A DNA stretch of 5,426 nt from Nitrososphaeria archaeon (GCA_014361085.1 JACIWG010000105.1:1-5426); one strand, 5' to 3'; positions 1-5,412 are shown, counted from the first letter of the stretch. The notes: generated from the sequence alone by a model not told the origin. Numbers and translations are program-made.

Positions 1-705
1 GTTCCTGTTTACAAAAACTATATCCTTTCTTAGAAGGTCTTCGATTGAACATATATTCTTTGGATTCCCCCCTCTTGTAACAATTCCCTGCTCCCTCTTA
101 TATCCTCTAATTATAGCTATCTTTTCTCCAATACAACTATCCTCAAATAGAAAAATATTGTATTTTCCCGTTTTTTCATCGTACAAGTGTATACCTGATA
201 GGTCAGCATACTTTCCAACCACAAGCTTTAACCCTACCATAGAGCCCACACTAATGTATTCGATATAGAAGTTTTTGAAACGTTCTTCAGCCTGCTCTAC
301 AAGTGCCTCAAGTGCTGGACAATGGCTACCATATATTTTTAAGTCAGCCTCCAACAGTTTACTACCTTCTATACTCTTAAGCTTCTTTACTGCAAGAAGA
401 TATTTTTGCAGAAGGATTTCTGCTTCAACAGTCAACCTTGCACCCCCTCCACCAACTCCTCCAAGCGCACGTTCTACAAGCTTGCATTGAAACGTCTTCT
501 CTAGCGCATCTATCCTCTTCCAAGATAGCCCATAGTCTTCCCTAACATGCTTGGATGCCATGAAAATCGAGCCGAACCTTTTTATTGCCTTAAAAAGCCT
601 AGCATCTCTTTCACTAAAGCCTTCACCCCCTCCAGACTCTATTTCAATCGAAATTTTTGCCGACAAATCTTTGGAAAACCTAACCTTTTCTAAGACCTCG
701 TTCAA
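1..705 (-). CDS. ModE-type HTH regulator with PBP-like sensor domain (partial, C-terminus off the left edge)
   Basis: This is a likely tungstate/molybdate-responsive transcription regulator; 235 residues lie in the window and no stop is reached. Residues about 33-105 match the ModE/LysR-like winged helix: an ARLFKAIKRFGSIFMASK helix, GLSWKRIDALEK, then LVERALGGVGGGGARLT (76-92), the glycine-rich wing typical of ModE. Residues about 120-235 resemble the COG1910/PBP_like domain: GSHCPALEAL (126-135), SVGS (152-155), GIHLYD (171-176), GYKREQG (201-207), and FVNRN just before the edge. There is no TOBE (molbindin) domain in the visible part, so ligand sensing would use the PBP fold. The start is TTG at 705-703, because an in-frame TGA at 717-715 rules out extension and no ATG or GTG lies nearby. 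It overlaps the tupC stop as TTGA and has a good ribosome-binding site. It is the last visible gene of the tup operon. That it is a repressor or activator of tup is inference. From memory the family usually has Asp after GSH; here it is Cys129. Confidence 0.88.
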   Translation of the reverse strand, partial: MNEVLEKVRFSKDLSAKISIEIESGGGEGFSERDARLFKAIKRFGSIFMASKHVREDYGLSWKRIDALEKTFQCKLVERALGGVGGGGARLTVEAEILLQKYLLAVKKLKSIEGSKLLEADLKIYGSHCPALEALVEQAEERFKNFYIEYISVGSMVGLKLVVGKYADLSGIHLYDEKTGKYNIFLFEDSCIGEKIAIIRGYKREQGIVTRGGNPKNICSIEDLLRKDIVFVNRN

Positions 706-1430
706 AGAACAAGTTCACCCCTCAAAAACTTTACTGTTAACTCGCTTTTAGGTCTTGTAAAAAACTCTCGAGCATCTCCTTCTTCAACAATTCTTCCATC
801 TACAAGAAGCCCAACCCTGTCAGCTAATCTTTCAGCCTCGAACATGTTGTGTGTTGTAAAAATAACTGTCACCCTATTTCTTAAACAATATTCTTTTACA
901 ACCCTCTCCACAATAACCGTGTTCGCAGGGTCAAGATTTGCTGTGGGCTCGTCTAAAAAGAGTATTGTAGGCTCAACCGCCAACGCTCTGGCAAGGCATA
1001 GCCTTTGCGCTTCCCCACCGGAAAGCGTGTAAGCATGCCTTCTCCTGTACTCGTAAAGGTTAACTTCCTTCAACGCTTTCTCAACCCTCTCCTTTAACTC
1101 CCCTTTCTTGAAGCCTCTTATTCTAAGGCCTATGGCAACGTTATCGTAAACGTTGGAATTGTAGACTATCGGCTGCTGGAAAACCATAGCCATTTTCCTA
1201 ACATACTGAATTCGCTGAGCGTTGTTTAGCTTGAGCAGGTCAACTCCATCAAAAAGGATTTCCCCCCTATCTGGGGCTTCAAGCATGTCCGCTATCTTAA
1301 GTGCTGTAGTCTTCCCGGAACCGTTGGGTCCAATTAGACAGAATATTTGTCCACTTTCAGCGGCTATGGAGATTCCTTTAAGCACTTGCTTTTCTCCAAA
1401 GCTTTTCCATATGTCGACTAGTTGAAACAT
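702..1430 (-). CDS. tupC: Tungstate/molybdate ABC transporter ATP-binding protein
   Basis: This is the cytoplasmic ATPase that energises the TupAB importer. All motifs of a complete ABC nucleotide-binding domain are present in its 242 residues: Walker A GPNGSGKTT (34-42), Q-loop FQQP (84-87), signature LSGGE (136-140), Walker B ILFLDEP (156-162), D-loop NLD (165-167) and the switch histidine in TTH (H194). It stops about 20 residues after the DGRIVEEG strand and has no C-terminal TOBE domain, unlike ModC-type ATPases; this fits the shorter TupC type. The ATG lies 2 nt after the tupB stop and 6 nt after a GGTGA ribosome-binding site. Its TGA overlaps the TTG of the regulator. The tungstate assignment comes from the neighbouring TupA and TupB, because ATPases alone do not define substrate. 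Confidence 0.93.
   Translation of the reverse strand: MFQLVDIWKSFGEKQVLKGISIAAESGQIFCLIGPNGSGKTTALKIADMLEAPDRGEILFDGVDLLKLNNAQRIQYVRKMAMVFQQPIVYNSNVYDNVAIGLRIRGFKKGELKERVEKALKEVNLYEYRRRHAYTLSGGEAQRLCLARALAVEPTILFLDEPTANLDPANTVIVERVVKEYCLRNRVTVIFTTHNMFEAERLADRVGLLVDGRIVEEGDAREFFTRPKSELTVKFLRGELVL
715..723 (-). promoter_or_regulatory. Ribosome-binding site deciding the TTG start of the regulator
   Basis: Reading the minus strand, GAGGGGTGA ends 9 nt before TTG 705-703. GGTGA is complementary to the archaeal 16S rRNA 3' end. The site lies inside the last codons of tupC, so the regulator is translationally coupled to the transporter ATPase. It supports TTG as the true start despite the rarer codon. 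Confidence 0.7.
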
Positions 1431-1432
1431 TT

Positions 1433-2149
1433 TTAGTCACCGAACCTTATTCCCCTATTAAATTTCCTACCCTTTTCAGGCTTATATTTAGATTGCATGT
1501 ATGTGAGGAACAAGTTTATTATAAATGATGTAGTCAAAAGTATTATTCCTAATGTTATTGCGATGTCGAACTCTCCCATACTGGTGTAGAGGACGATGGC
1601 CGTGGTTAAGGTGCGTGTAAAATATCTTATGTTTCCTCCAACAATCATTATCGCACCAACTTCAGATATCGCTCCTCCGAAGGCTGCTATAATACTCGTT
1701 AATATACCCATCTTAGACTCCTTAAGCATTATTAGAAGAAGCTGTCTTCTTGTAGCACCCAAGGATATCGTCTGCTCGACAATCCTCTGTGAGACAGCGG
1801 ATATGGTAGAATATGTTAATCCAACTATTACCGGAGTAGCCATGATAAACTGTGCAAGGATCATCGCAGTAGGAGTATAGAGTAATGATAGTGGTCCAAG
1901 TGGACCTGACCTTGAAAGGAGAAGGTAGAGTAGGAGTCCAACTACTACAGGCGGTAGGCCCATTAGCGTGTTGGTTAATGTTATGATAAGCTGCTTTCCC
2001 CTAAAATCTTTTAAGCCAAGAAGTGTTCCGATTGGAATGGAGATTATGGCTGCAAGAAATACTGCAGTGCATGAAACTTGAAACGATAGCAGTGTGATGC
2101 CTAAAACTTCAGGATTTAAAAAAAGAGGTGGTTGGTCGTCCAAGGTCAT
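1433..2149 (-). CDS. tupB: Tungstate ABC transporter permease
   Basis: This is the integral membrane subunit of the importer, 238 residues. Hydrophobic segments at about 16-46, 54-79, 93-118, 147-172 and 194-218 suggest five or six membrane spans. The loop carrying EQTISLGATRRQLL (125-138) is the EAA-type coupling helix that contacts the ATPase. The stretch GAISEVGAIMIVGGNI (159-174) is the pattern I associate with the TupB/COG4662 branch of binding-protein-dependent permeases. MGLPPVVVGL (63-72) is another family-like segment. The start ATG follows the tupA stop with no gap (TAGATG), with only a weak AAGGGT element 2-3 nt ahead, so translation probably depends on re-initiation from tupA. The C-terminal tail is basic (KYKPEKGRK), as expected for a cytoplasmic end. 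Substrate (tungstate versus molybdate) is inferred. Confidence 0.92.
   Translation of the reverse strand: MTLDDQPPLFLNPEVLGITLLSFQVSCTAVFLAAIISIPIGTLLGLKDFRGKQLIITLTNTLMGLPPVVVGLLLYLLLSRSGPLGPLSLLYTPTAMILAQFIMATPVIVGLTYSTISAVSQRIVEQTISLGATRRQLLLIMLKESKMGILTSIIAAFGGAISEVGAIMIVGGNIRYFTRTLTTAIVLYTSMGEFDIAITLGIILLTTSFIINLFLTYMQSKYKPEKGRKFNRGIRFGD
1437..1441 (-). promoter_or_regulatory. Ribosome-binding site of tupC
   Basis: GGTGA on the minus strand lies 6 nt before the tupC ATG and sits inside the last codons of tupB. This is a standard archaeal Shine-Dalgarno element for an internal operon gene, and it fixes the tupC start. Confidence 0.7.
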
Positions 2150-3121
2150 CTAACCCTTAAGCCTACTCCTCCAATATTCTACTTGACTGCTCTCGTATGG
2201 GTCGTTTACTCCAAACAGCCCTATTTTCCCAAATATTGGGTTGAACAGCCTCTGTCCACCCTTCTTATAGTTTCCTATAAGATTTTGTCCCTCCTCTGAA
2301 ACAAGAAAGAGTACAAACTTTTCTGCAACATCATATTCTACATGCGGAAACTTCTCAGGGTTAACTAAAATGGCTCTGTAGAAGTTCATCAGCCTCTGGT
2401 CTCCTTCAAAGAGTATTTTAAGAGAAACACTTTCCTTCATAGACGTAAAGGTTGACCTGTCACAAAGTGTGTAGGCCTGCTTCTCGTTCGCCATGATAAG
2501 AGTCTGCCCCATACCCTGTCCAGCCTCCACATACCAAGCCTTTCCAGTAGCATTTAATCCTGCAGCCTTCCATATGTCTAACTCCTTAAGGTTTGTTCCA
2601 GACCTGTCGCCACGGGAAACAAATACAGCTTTTCCAGCTTCACCAGCCTGATATATTCTCTCAAACGCTTCAACAACATCCTTTGAAGAGTTTACGTTCA
2701 CAGGATCACTCTCTGGGCCGAGTATTACGAAATCATTTTGGGCGAACGTTATACCGTGTACACCGTATCCTCCTTGTAAAAACTGGTCTTCTATAGGGCG
2801 ATTATGTACTATGATCAGGTCAGCGTCGCCTCTTTTGCCAATTTCTATAGCCTGTCCAGTTCCAACGGCAACCCATGTCACGTTCACATTAGGATATTTC
2901 TGCTCAAACCTATCCTTAAGGGCGTTAAGAAGCCCTGTTGCATCAAGGCTTGTGGTAGTAGCTATTCTCAATATGACCTTTCCCCCTGCCTGAGTTGTTG
3001 CTGCAGTGTTTGTTGATGTCTCAGGAATTTGGTTGCTTAATAGTATTGCTGATGCAATCAACAAGGTCAAAGCTACTAATATTAGCGGGATTAACTTTCT
3101 ACCTTTAATCACACCCAACAT
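2150..3121 (-). CDS. tupA: Tungstate-binding protein of ABC transporter, membrane-anchored
   Basis: This is the extracellular solute-binding protein, 323 residues, that captures oxyanion and delivers it to TupB. Residues 1-30 are a basic start (KGRK) plus a hydrophobic helix. Next comes a Ser/Thr-rich linker (about 33-46), then the type II periplasmic-binding fold. Motifs diagnostic of the TupA/PstS-like branch are ATTTS (54-58), the VGTGQA loop (86-91), GDADLIIVH (98-106) and SRGDRSGT (169-176). Of these, TTTS and SRGDxSGT are known oxyanion-contacting elements in TupA. No cysteine follows the hydrophobic helix, so it is not a classical lipoprotein and is probably held by the uncleaved N-terminal helix. 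The start is the only ATG giving a full signal region. No Shine-Dalgarno is seen, and a TATA-like box 30 nt upstream suggests a nearly leaderless transcript. It is the first gene of tupABC-regulator. Confidence 0.94.
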   Translation of the reverse strand: MLGVIKGRKLIPLILVALTLLIASAILLSNQIPETSTNTAATTQAGGKVILRIATTTSLDATGLLNALKDRFEQKYPNVNVTWVAVGTGQAIEIGKRGDADLIIVHNRPIEDQFLQGGYGVHGITFAQNDFVILGPESDPVNVNSSKDVVEAFERIYQAGEAGKAVFVSRGDRSGTNLKELDIWKAAGLNATGKAWYVEAGQGMGQTLIMANEKQAYTLCDRSTFTSMKESVSLKILFEGDQRLMNFYRAILVNPEKFPHVEYDVAEKFVLFLVSEEGQNLIGNYKKGGQRLFNPIFGKIGLFGVNDPYESSQVEYWRSRLKG

Positions 3122-3127
3122 ATTTAT

Positions 3128-3150
3128 CGCTATGACTTAATATCATAACG
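3128..3150 (-). promoter_or_regulatory. Candidate ModE-box-like operator of the tup operon
   Basis: On the minus strand an inverted repeat reads CGTTATGA, 7 nt spacer, TCATAGCG: 8-bp arms with one mismatch over 23 bp. The outer half-sites CGTTAT and ATAGCG nearly equal the bacterial ModE half-sites CGTTAT/ATAACG as I remember them, with a central spacing one base shorter. It lies between the TATA-like box and the tupA ATG, covering the expected transcription start, which is a repressing position. Binding by the ModE-like protein encoded in the operon is inference. Confidence 0.55.
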
Positions 3151-3151
3151 G

Positions 3152-3160
3152 TTTAAAAAG
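3152..3160 (-). promoter_or_regulatory. TATA-like box of the tup operon
   Basis: The minus strand has CTTTTTAAA preceded by an A-rich stretch (ACAAAA), with 30 nt between the box and the tupA ATG. At the usual archaeal distance, transcription would start about 9 nt before the ATG, in agreement with the lack of a Shine-Dalgarno site. A second AT element, TTTATATAAT (3171-3180), is an alternative that would give a leader of about 29 nt. Confidence 0.5.
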
Positions 3161-3206
3161 TTTTGTGCATATTATATAAAAATTTTTTAGTTTTATCGTT
3201 TTTATA

Positions 3207-3229
3207 CGCTAACTTTTTAAGGCCGCTAA
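3207..3229. repeat. CGCTAA direct repeat upstream of the tup promoter
   Basis: On the plus strand CGCTAA occurs at 3207-3212 and 3224-3229, 17 bp start to start. It resembles one half of the operator palindrome (CGCTAT at 3128-3133). The two copies might be accessory half-sites on one face of the helix, or chance; six bases are weak evidence. Confidence 0.25.
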
Positions 3230-3249
3230 ATCTTCTGTCTGTGAACTAT

Positions 3250-3330
3250 TTAATATAAGAGTGAATTGATTACGAGTAATGCTAAGAGTATAAACGAGCG
3301 CCTTATCTTTAGAGCATGTATCGTTTGCAT
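3250..3330 (-). CDS. Possible 26-residue membrane mini-protein (doubtful)
   Basis: This is a short ATG-to-TAA frame in the gap between the ECF-like gene and tupA. The product has a polar, basic first half (MQTIHALKIRRS) and a hydrophobic second half (FILLALLVINSLLY), like a minimal signal anchor. There is no Shine-Dalgarno site, but TATAAAG (3360-3366, minus strand) lies 29 nt before the ATG, the same spacing as in the three leaderless-looking genes of this window. Against it: such a frame is easily produced by chance in AT-rich intergenic DNA, the hydrophobic stretch is short for a membrane span, and I recognise no family. I list it only because promoter spacing and charge pattern agree. Confidence 0.2.
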   Translation of the reverse strand: MQTIHALKIRRSFILLALLVINSLLY

Positions 3331-3359
3331 TGTTATATCATTGTCGAATTCTGATAACC

Positions 3360-3370
3360 CTTTATATTAT
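3360..3370 (-). promoter_or_regulatory. Weak TATA-like element in the gap after the ECF-like gene
   Basis: The minus strand reads ATAATATAAAG. If it is used, transcription would start near 3339, just ahead of the 26-codon frame, and could also add read-through transcription into the tup operon. AT-rich DNA makes such matches common. Confidence 0.2.
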
Positions 3371-3382
3371 AATTTTAGTATT

Positions 3383-3398
3383 AGAAAATTCAAAAAAG
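3383..3398 (-). terminator. T-rich tract at the end of the ECF-like gene
   Basis: The minus strand shows CTTTTTTGAATTTTC, with the six-T run overlapping the last codons and the TGA stop. Archaeal RNA polymerase terminates at such oligo-T tracts without needing a hairpin. No stable stem is visible. Confidence 0.3.
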
Positions 3399-4166
3399 TT
3401 TTATTAAATAGATTATTAAAATGGATATGCCACAAAATAGTGTGAAAATTTTTGTTATCTCAGCATATAAAGGTTGCACTTGCGAAAATATCATTGAACC
3501 AAAAGGTGAAAACGCTACTATTATATAAAGTATGCAAAAGGATACGGCCAAAGAAAAAATGGTGCTCCTCTCACCTTTTGTGTGAACTAAAGGATTCAAG
3601 TTCAAATTAAATATTGTACGCTTTTCAAGAGGCCTAAGTGCGGCGAGAACAGGTGGTACAATTAGTATTATAAAGGGTACCATTGTAACCTCCCAAAACA
3701 TTGTTAGACCAAATATTGTCAAAATAAGTGCTTCACTAGACATGCTAGCCCACTTAGGTACGATAAAAGTTAACCAGAATGCTACACCTGAGGCGGCAAT
3801 AAGGTTTCCAACAAGTGTTCCAGCGATTGTGCCAACGATAAACCTTGTCCAAGAACGACTTCCACGAACTATGAAACCATAAACTAGAAATCCTATAAAG
3901 TTTCCTGGAAGTCCTGAAATAAGACTGCCTAAGGGGCCGAGGCCGGTTGGGAGCATAAAACTTCCTATCTGGGTTCCTAGTGCCGCTCCAAAGGCTGCGA
4001 CCAAGGGGCTGGCTATTAATCCGAAAAGTGCTGGTATAACTACGGCTGGTCTAAAGTGGCCTACACCCCATGGTGTTGGAATAGTTGCGGTAAGAACTAT
4101 TAAAGACGCATATAAGGTTGCACAGAGTGCCACTAAAACTATGGACTTTACCCCATTCTCTCTCAT
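3390..4166 (-). CDS. ECF-transporter S-component-like membrane protein, substrate unknown
   Basis: This is a 258-residue, very hydrophobic protein. Residues about 8-175 look like the six-helix substrate-capture (S) subunit of an energy-coupling-factor importer: a first helix with small residues at regular spacing (VALCATLYASLIVL), the loop IPTPWGVGHFRPAVVIPALFG (start about 29), the gly/ala-rich helix ASPLVAAFGAALGTQIGSF (52-70), and GLPGNFIGFLVYGFI (85-99). S components bind vitamins or metal precursors in the membrane and need a separate ATPase/T module, none of which is encoded here. A C-terminal extension of about 80 residues adds a basic loop (LEKRT, HTKGERS) and two further hydrophobic segments (about 203-220 and 236-258), longer than usual for the family. 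The start ATG has AGGAGGG close upstream. It is divergent from the AbrB-PhoU gene. The family call is by motif impression; the substrate cannot be read from sequence. Confidence 0.65.
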   Translation of the reverse strand: MRENGVKSIVLVALCATLYASLIVLTATIPTPWGVGHFRPAVVIPALFGLIASPLVAAFGAALGTQIGSFMLPTGLGPLGSLISGLPGNFIGFLVYGFIVRGSRSWTRFIVGTIAGTLVGNLIAASGVAFWLTFIVPKWASMSSEALILTIFGLTMFWEVTMVPFIILIVPPVLAALRPLEKRTIFNLNLNPLVHTKGERSTIFSLAVSFCILYIIVAFSPFGSMIFSQVQPLYAEITKIFTLFCGISILIIYLIKLF

Positions 4167-4168
4167 AG

Positions 4169-4175
4169 CCCTCCT
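4169..4175 (-). promoter_or_regulatory. Strong but close ribosome-binding site of the ECF-like gene
   Basis: AGGAGGG on the minus strand ends only 2 nt before the ATG at 4166-4164. Its strength supports the start, although the spacing is shorter than the usual 5-8 nt. No better start codon lies within the next residues. It implies a leadered transcript, unlike the divergent gene across the gap. Confidence 0.55.
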
Positions 4176-4212
4176 ACATAAATTTTACAGCATATTATAT
4201 CAATATTGTCTA

Positions 4213-4227
4213 TAGAAAACTTAAATA
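4213..4227 (+). promoter_or_regulatory. TATA-like box with BRE-like purine stretch for the AbrB-PhoU gene
   Basis: AGAAAAC leads into CTTAAATA (4220-4227), followed by 28 nt before the ATG at 4256. Expected initiation is near 4250, so the mRNA would be nearly leaderless, in agreement with no Shine-Dalgarno in the preceding bases. The region 4167-4255 is shared with the divergent ECF-like gene, whose own TATA element is not clear. Confidence 0.5.
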
Positions 4228-4255
4228 GATATATAGAAGTATTTATAAGAATTGT

Positions 4256-5251
4256 ATGATATACCGTAAAGTGCAGGAAGTTGGAAAGGGCACATTACTT
4301 ATATCTCTGCCAAAGGATTGGGTTAAAAAATATAATGTGAAAAGAGGTGATATTCTCGAGCTAGAAGTAGACCAGCTCGGTAACATAATACTTTGCTTGA
4401 CAAAGAAGAAGTTTTCTCAAAACTTGTCCATAGTAGACTGTAAGCAAAAAAGCCTTAGGCTAATTTTAGACGAAGTAGCTGGAGCATATCTATTGGGCTG
4501 TGATCGAATAACAGTATCAAATTTACTTCAAGTAAAATCTTCTGAGAGGGAAAATATTAGGTCCTTCTTATCCAAGCTTGCAGGATTAGAGGTTATTGAA
4601 GAAGACAGGGATTCTATTACAGTTGAATTTGTAACAGACATAACCCTCCTAAATCCGAACAAGATTTTGGGTAGAATGAGTTTGCTTACAAAAACCATGT
4701 TTCTCGACTCACTAAATTCTCTTATAAAAAGAGACGTTGATACCATAGAAAATGTTATTAAATTAGATGATGAAGTTGACAGACTCTACTTTCTCATGGT
4801 AAGGCTTATGAGGAGCGCTATCCAAAGTCCTGAAATAATGAGAAAATTTAATCTTAGTGCAATAGAATGTCTTGACCACAGACTTTATGCAAGCTTAATT
4901 GAATCAATAGGCGACTATGCCTACATAATTGCAGCCAACATAAAAAATGGAATACACCCATTAAATGATGAACTGGTAGACGAGTTCATTGAAATTAGAA
5001 ATTTTTTCGAAAACATGTTTGACATTGCATATAAGGCCTATATGGCCAAAGACGTTACCCTAAAGGAAAGCATATTAACAGTATCAGATAATGTTGAAAA
5101 GAAAGTGGATTCAATAAGAACTCTAGTAATAAATAAGCCAATAAATGAAATCTCAAAAATATTTTCAATACTTTCAGCAATAAATTTTGTAAGAAAAGCC
5201 TTGGTTGACGTAACAGACCTAACAACACCATCAATAAAAATTATCGCATAA
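4256..5251 (+). CDS. AbrB-domain PhoU-like regulator (archaeal phosphate-uptake regulator family)
   Basis: This is a 331-residue fusion. Residues 3-48 form a SpoVT/AbrB-type swapped-hairpin DNA-binding domain: RKVQEVGKGTLLISLPKDWV, then NVKRGDILELEVDQLGNIIL. Residues about 66-128 are a linker domain. From about 136 to 325 the helical PhoU repeats follow, with the paired acidic metal-site motifs LDDEVDRLYF (170-179, D-x3-D) and DNVEKKVDSIR (278-288, E281-x3-D285). This architecture is common in archaea and usually annotated as phosphate-uptake regulator (COG0704), combining DNA binding with the PhoU scaffold. In bacteria, PhoU restrains Pst phosphate import and PhoR signalling. No pst genes are visible here, so whether it controls phosphate, the divergent ECF-like gene or something else is open. 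The ATG at 4256 places the AbrB strand at the usual start. The 3' half is noticeably more AT-rich than the tup genes. Confidence 0.85.
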   Translation: MIYRKVQEVGKGTLLISLPKDWVKKYNVKRGDILELEVDQLGNIILCLTKKKFSQNLSIVDCKQKSLRLILDEVAGAYLLGCDRITVSNLLQVKSSERENIRSFLSKLAGLEVIEEDRDSITVEFVTDITLLNPNKILGRMSLLTKTMFLDSLNSLIKRDVDTIENVIKLDDEVDRLYFLMVRLMRSAIQSPEIMRKFNLSAIECLDHRLYASLIESIGDYAYIIAANIKNGIHPLNDELVDEFIEIRNFFENMFDIAYKAYMAKDVTLKESILTVSDNVEKKVDSIRTLVINKPINEISKIFSILSAINFVRKALVDVTDLTTPSIKIIA

Positions 5252-5260
5252 AAATAAAAA
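5250..5260 (-). terminator. Oligo-T terminator after the acidic mini-gene
   Basis: On the minus strand TTTTTATTTTT follows the mini-gene stop by about 17 nt and overlaps the stop codon of the convergent AbrB-PhoU gene. This fits intrinsic archaeal termination and supports the mini-gene being a real transcription unit. Confidence 0.45.
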
Positions 5261-5277
5261 GAGGTAGGGCATCTAGT

Positions 5278-5373
5278 TTAAAACTCCTCTTCTTCCCATT
5301 CTTCCTCTAACTCTTCCTCCCAGCCCTCCTCTTCCCACTCCTCCTCAAACTCTTCTTCAAATTCTTCTTCCAT
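5278..5373 (-). CDS. 31-residue glutamate-rich, aromatic-patterned mini-protein
   Basis: This is a complete ATG-to-TAA frame whose product is 22 Glu of 31 residues, the rest being M, three F, three W, one L and one G. Triplets of Glu alternate with a bulky residue: F5, F9, W13, then Gly17-W18, L22, W26, and F31 at the end. The period of four slips by one at Gly17. Glu is written with both GAA and GAG in mixed order, so this is not a simple DNA repeat and looks selected at the protein level. An in-frame TGA at 5394-5392 fixes the ATG as the start. There is no Shine-Dalgarno, but CTTTATAAG lies 30 nt upstream and an oligo-T tract follows. It is convergent with the AbrB-PhoU gene, 26 nt apart. 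I do not recognise a family; a helical acidic peptide that binds a basic partner or metal ions is speculation. Confidence 0.6.
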   Translation of the reverse strand: MEEEFEEEFEEEWEEEGWEEELEEEWEEEEF

Positions 5374-5403
5374 AATCTTCGGAAAGTGCCTTCAAAAAGG
5401 TGT

Positions 5404-5412
5404 CTTATAAAG
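5404..5412 (-). promoter_or_regulatory. TATA-like box of the acidic mini-gene
   Basis: CTTTATAAG on the minus strand, preceded by GAAAATAAT (BRE-like purines), has 30 nt between it and the ATG at 5373. The match in spacing to the tupA box suggests a leaderless transcript starting near 5382. It is the best-formed TATA element in the window. Confidence 0.55.

Noticed and set aside
275..751. Two open plus-strand frames over the left-edge gene
   Set aside because: They lie opposite the regulator, whose minus-strand translation shows clear ModE and PBP-like motifs. The plus-strand products are low-complexity and have no family features.
1596..1880. 94-codon plus-strand frame opposite tupB
   Set aside because: It is the complement of a membrane-protein gene, which often leaves long open antisense frames. 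There is no ribosome-binding site and no recognisable product.
2593..3016. Plus-strand frames opposite tupA
   Set aside because: They overlap each other in different frames and the strongly supported tupA coding sequence, and have no promoter or ribosome-binding site.
3175..3208. T-rich run TTTTTTAGTTTTATCGTTTTT on the plus strand as a terminator
   Set aside because: No plus-strand gene lies upstream of it, so there is nothing to terminate. It is more likely ordinary AT-rich promoter DNA upstream of tupA.
3250..3360. tRNA-like TGTCGAATTC element in the gap
   Set aside because: It faintly recalls a T-loop, but I could not pair an acceptor stem, D-arm or anticodon stem around it on either strand.
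4528..4746. 72-codon minus-strand frame inside the AbrB-PhoU gene
   Set aside because: It is antisense to a region encoding conserved-looking PhoU helices; the product is Ser-rich with no motif.
5283..5370. Simple CTC/TTC microsatellite
   Set aside because: The tract is interrupted regularly by codons for F, W, L and G in one open frame with a start, stop and promoter, which fits a coding gene better than a random repeat.
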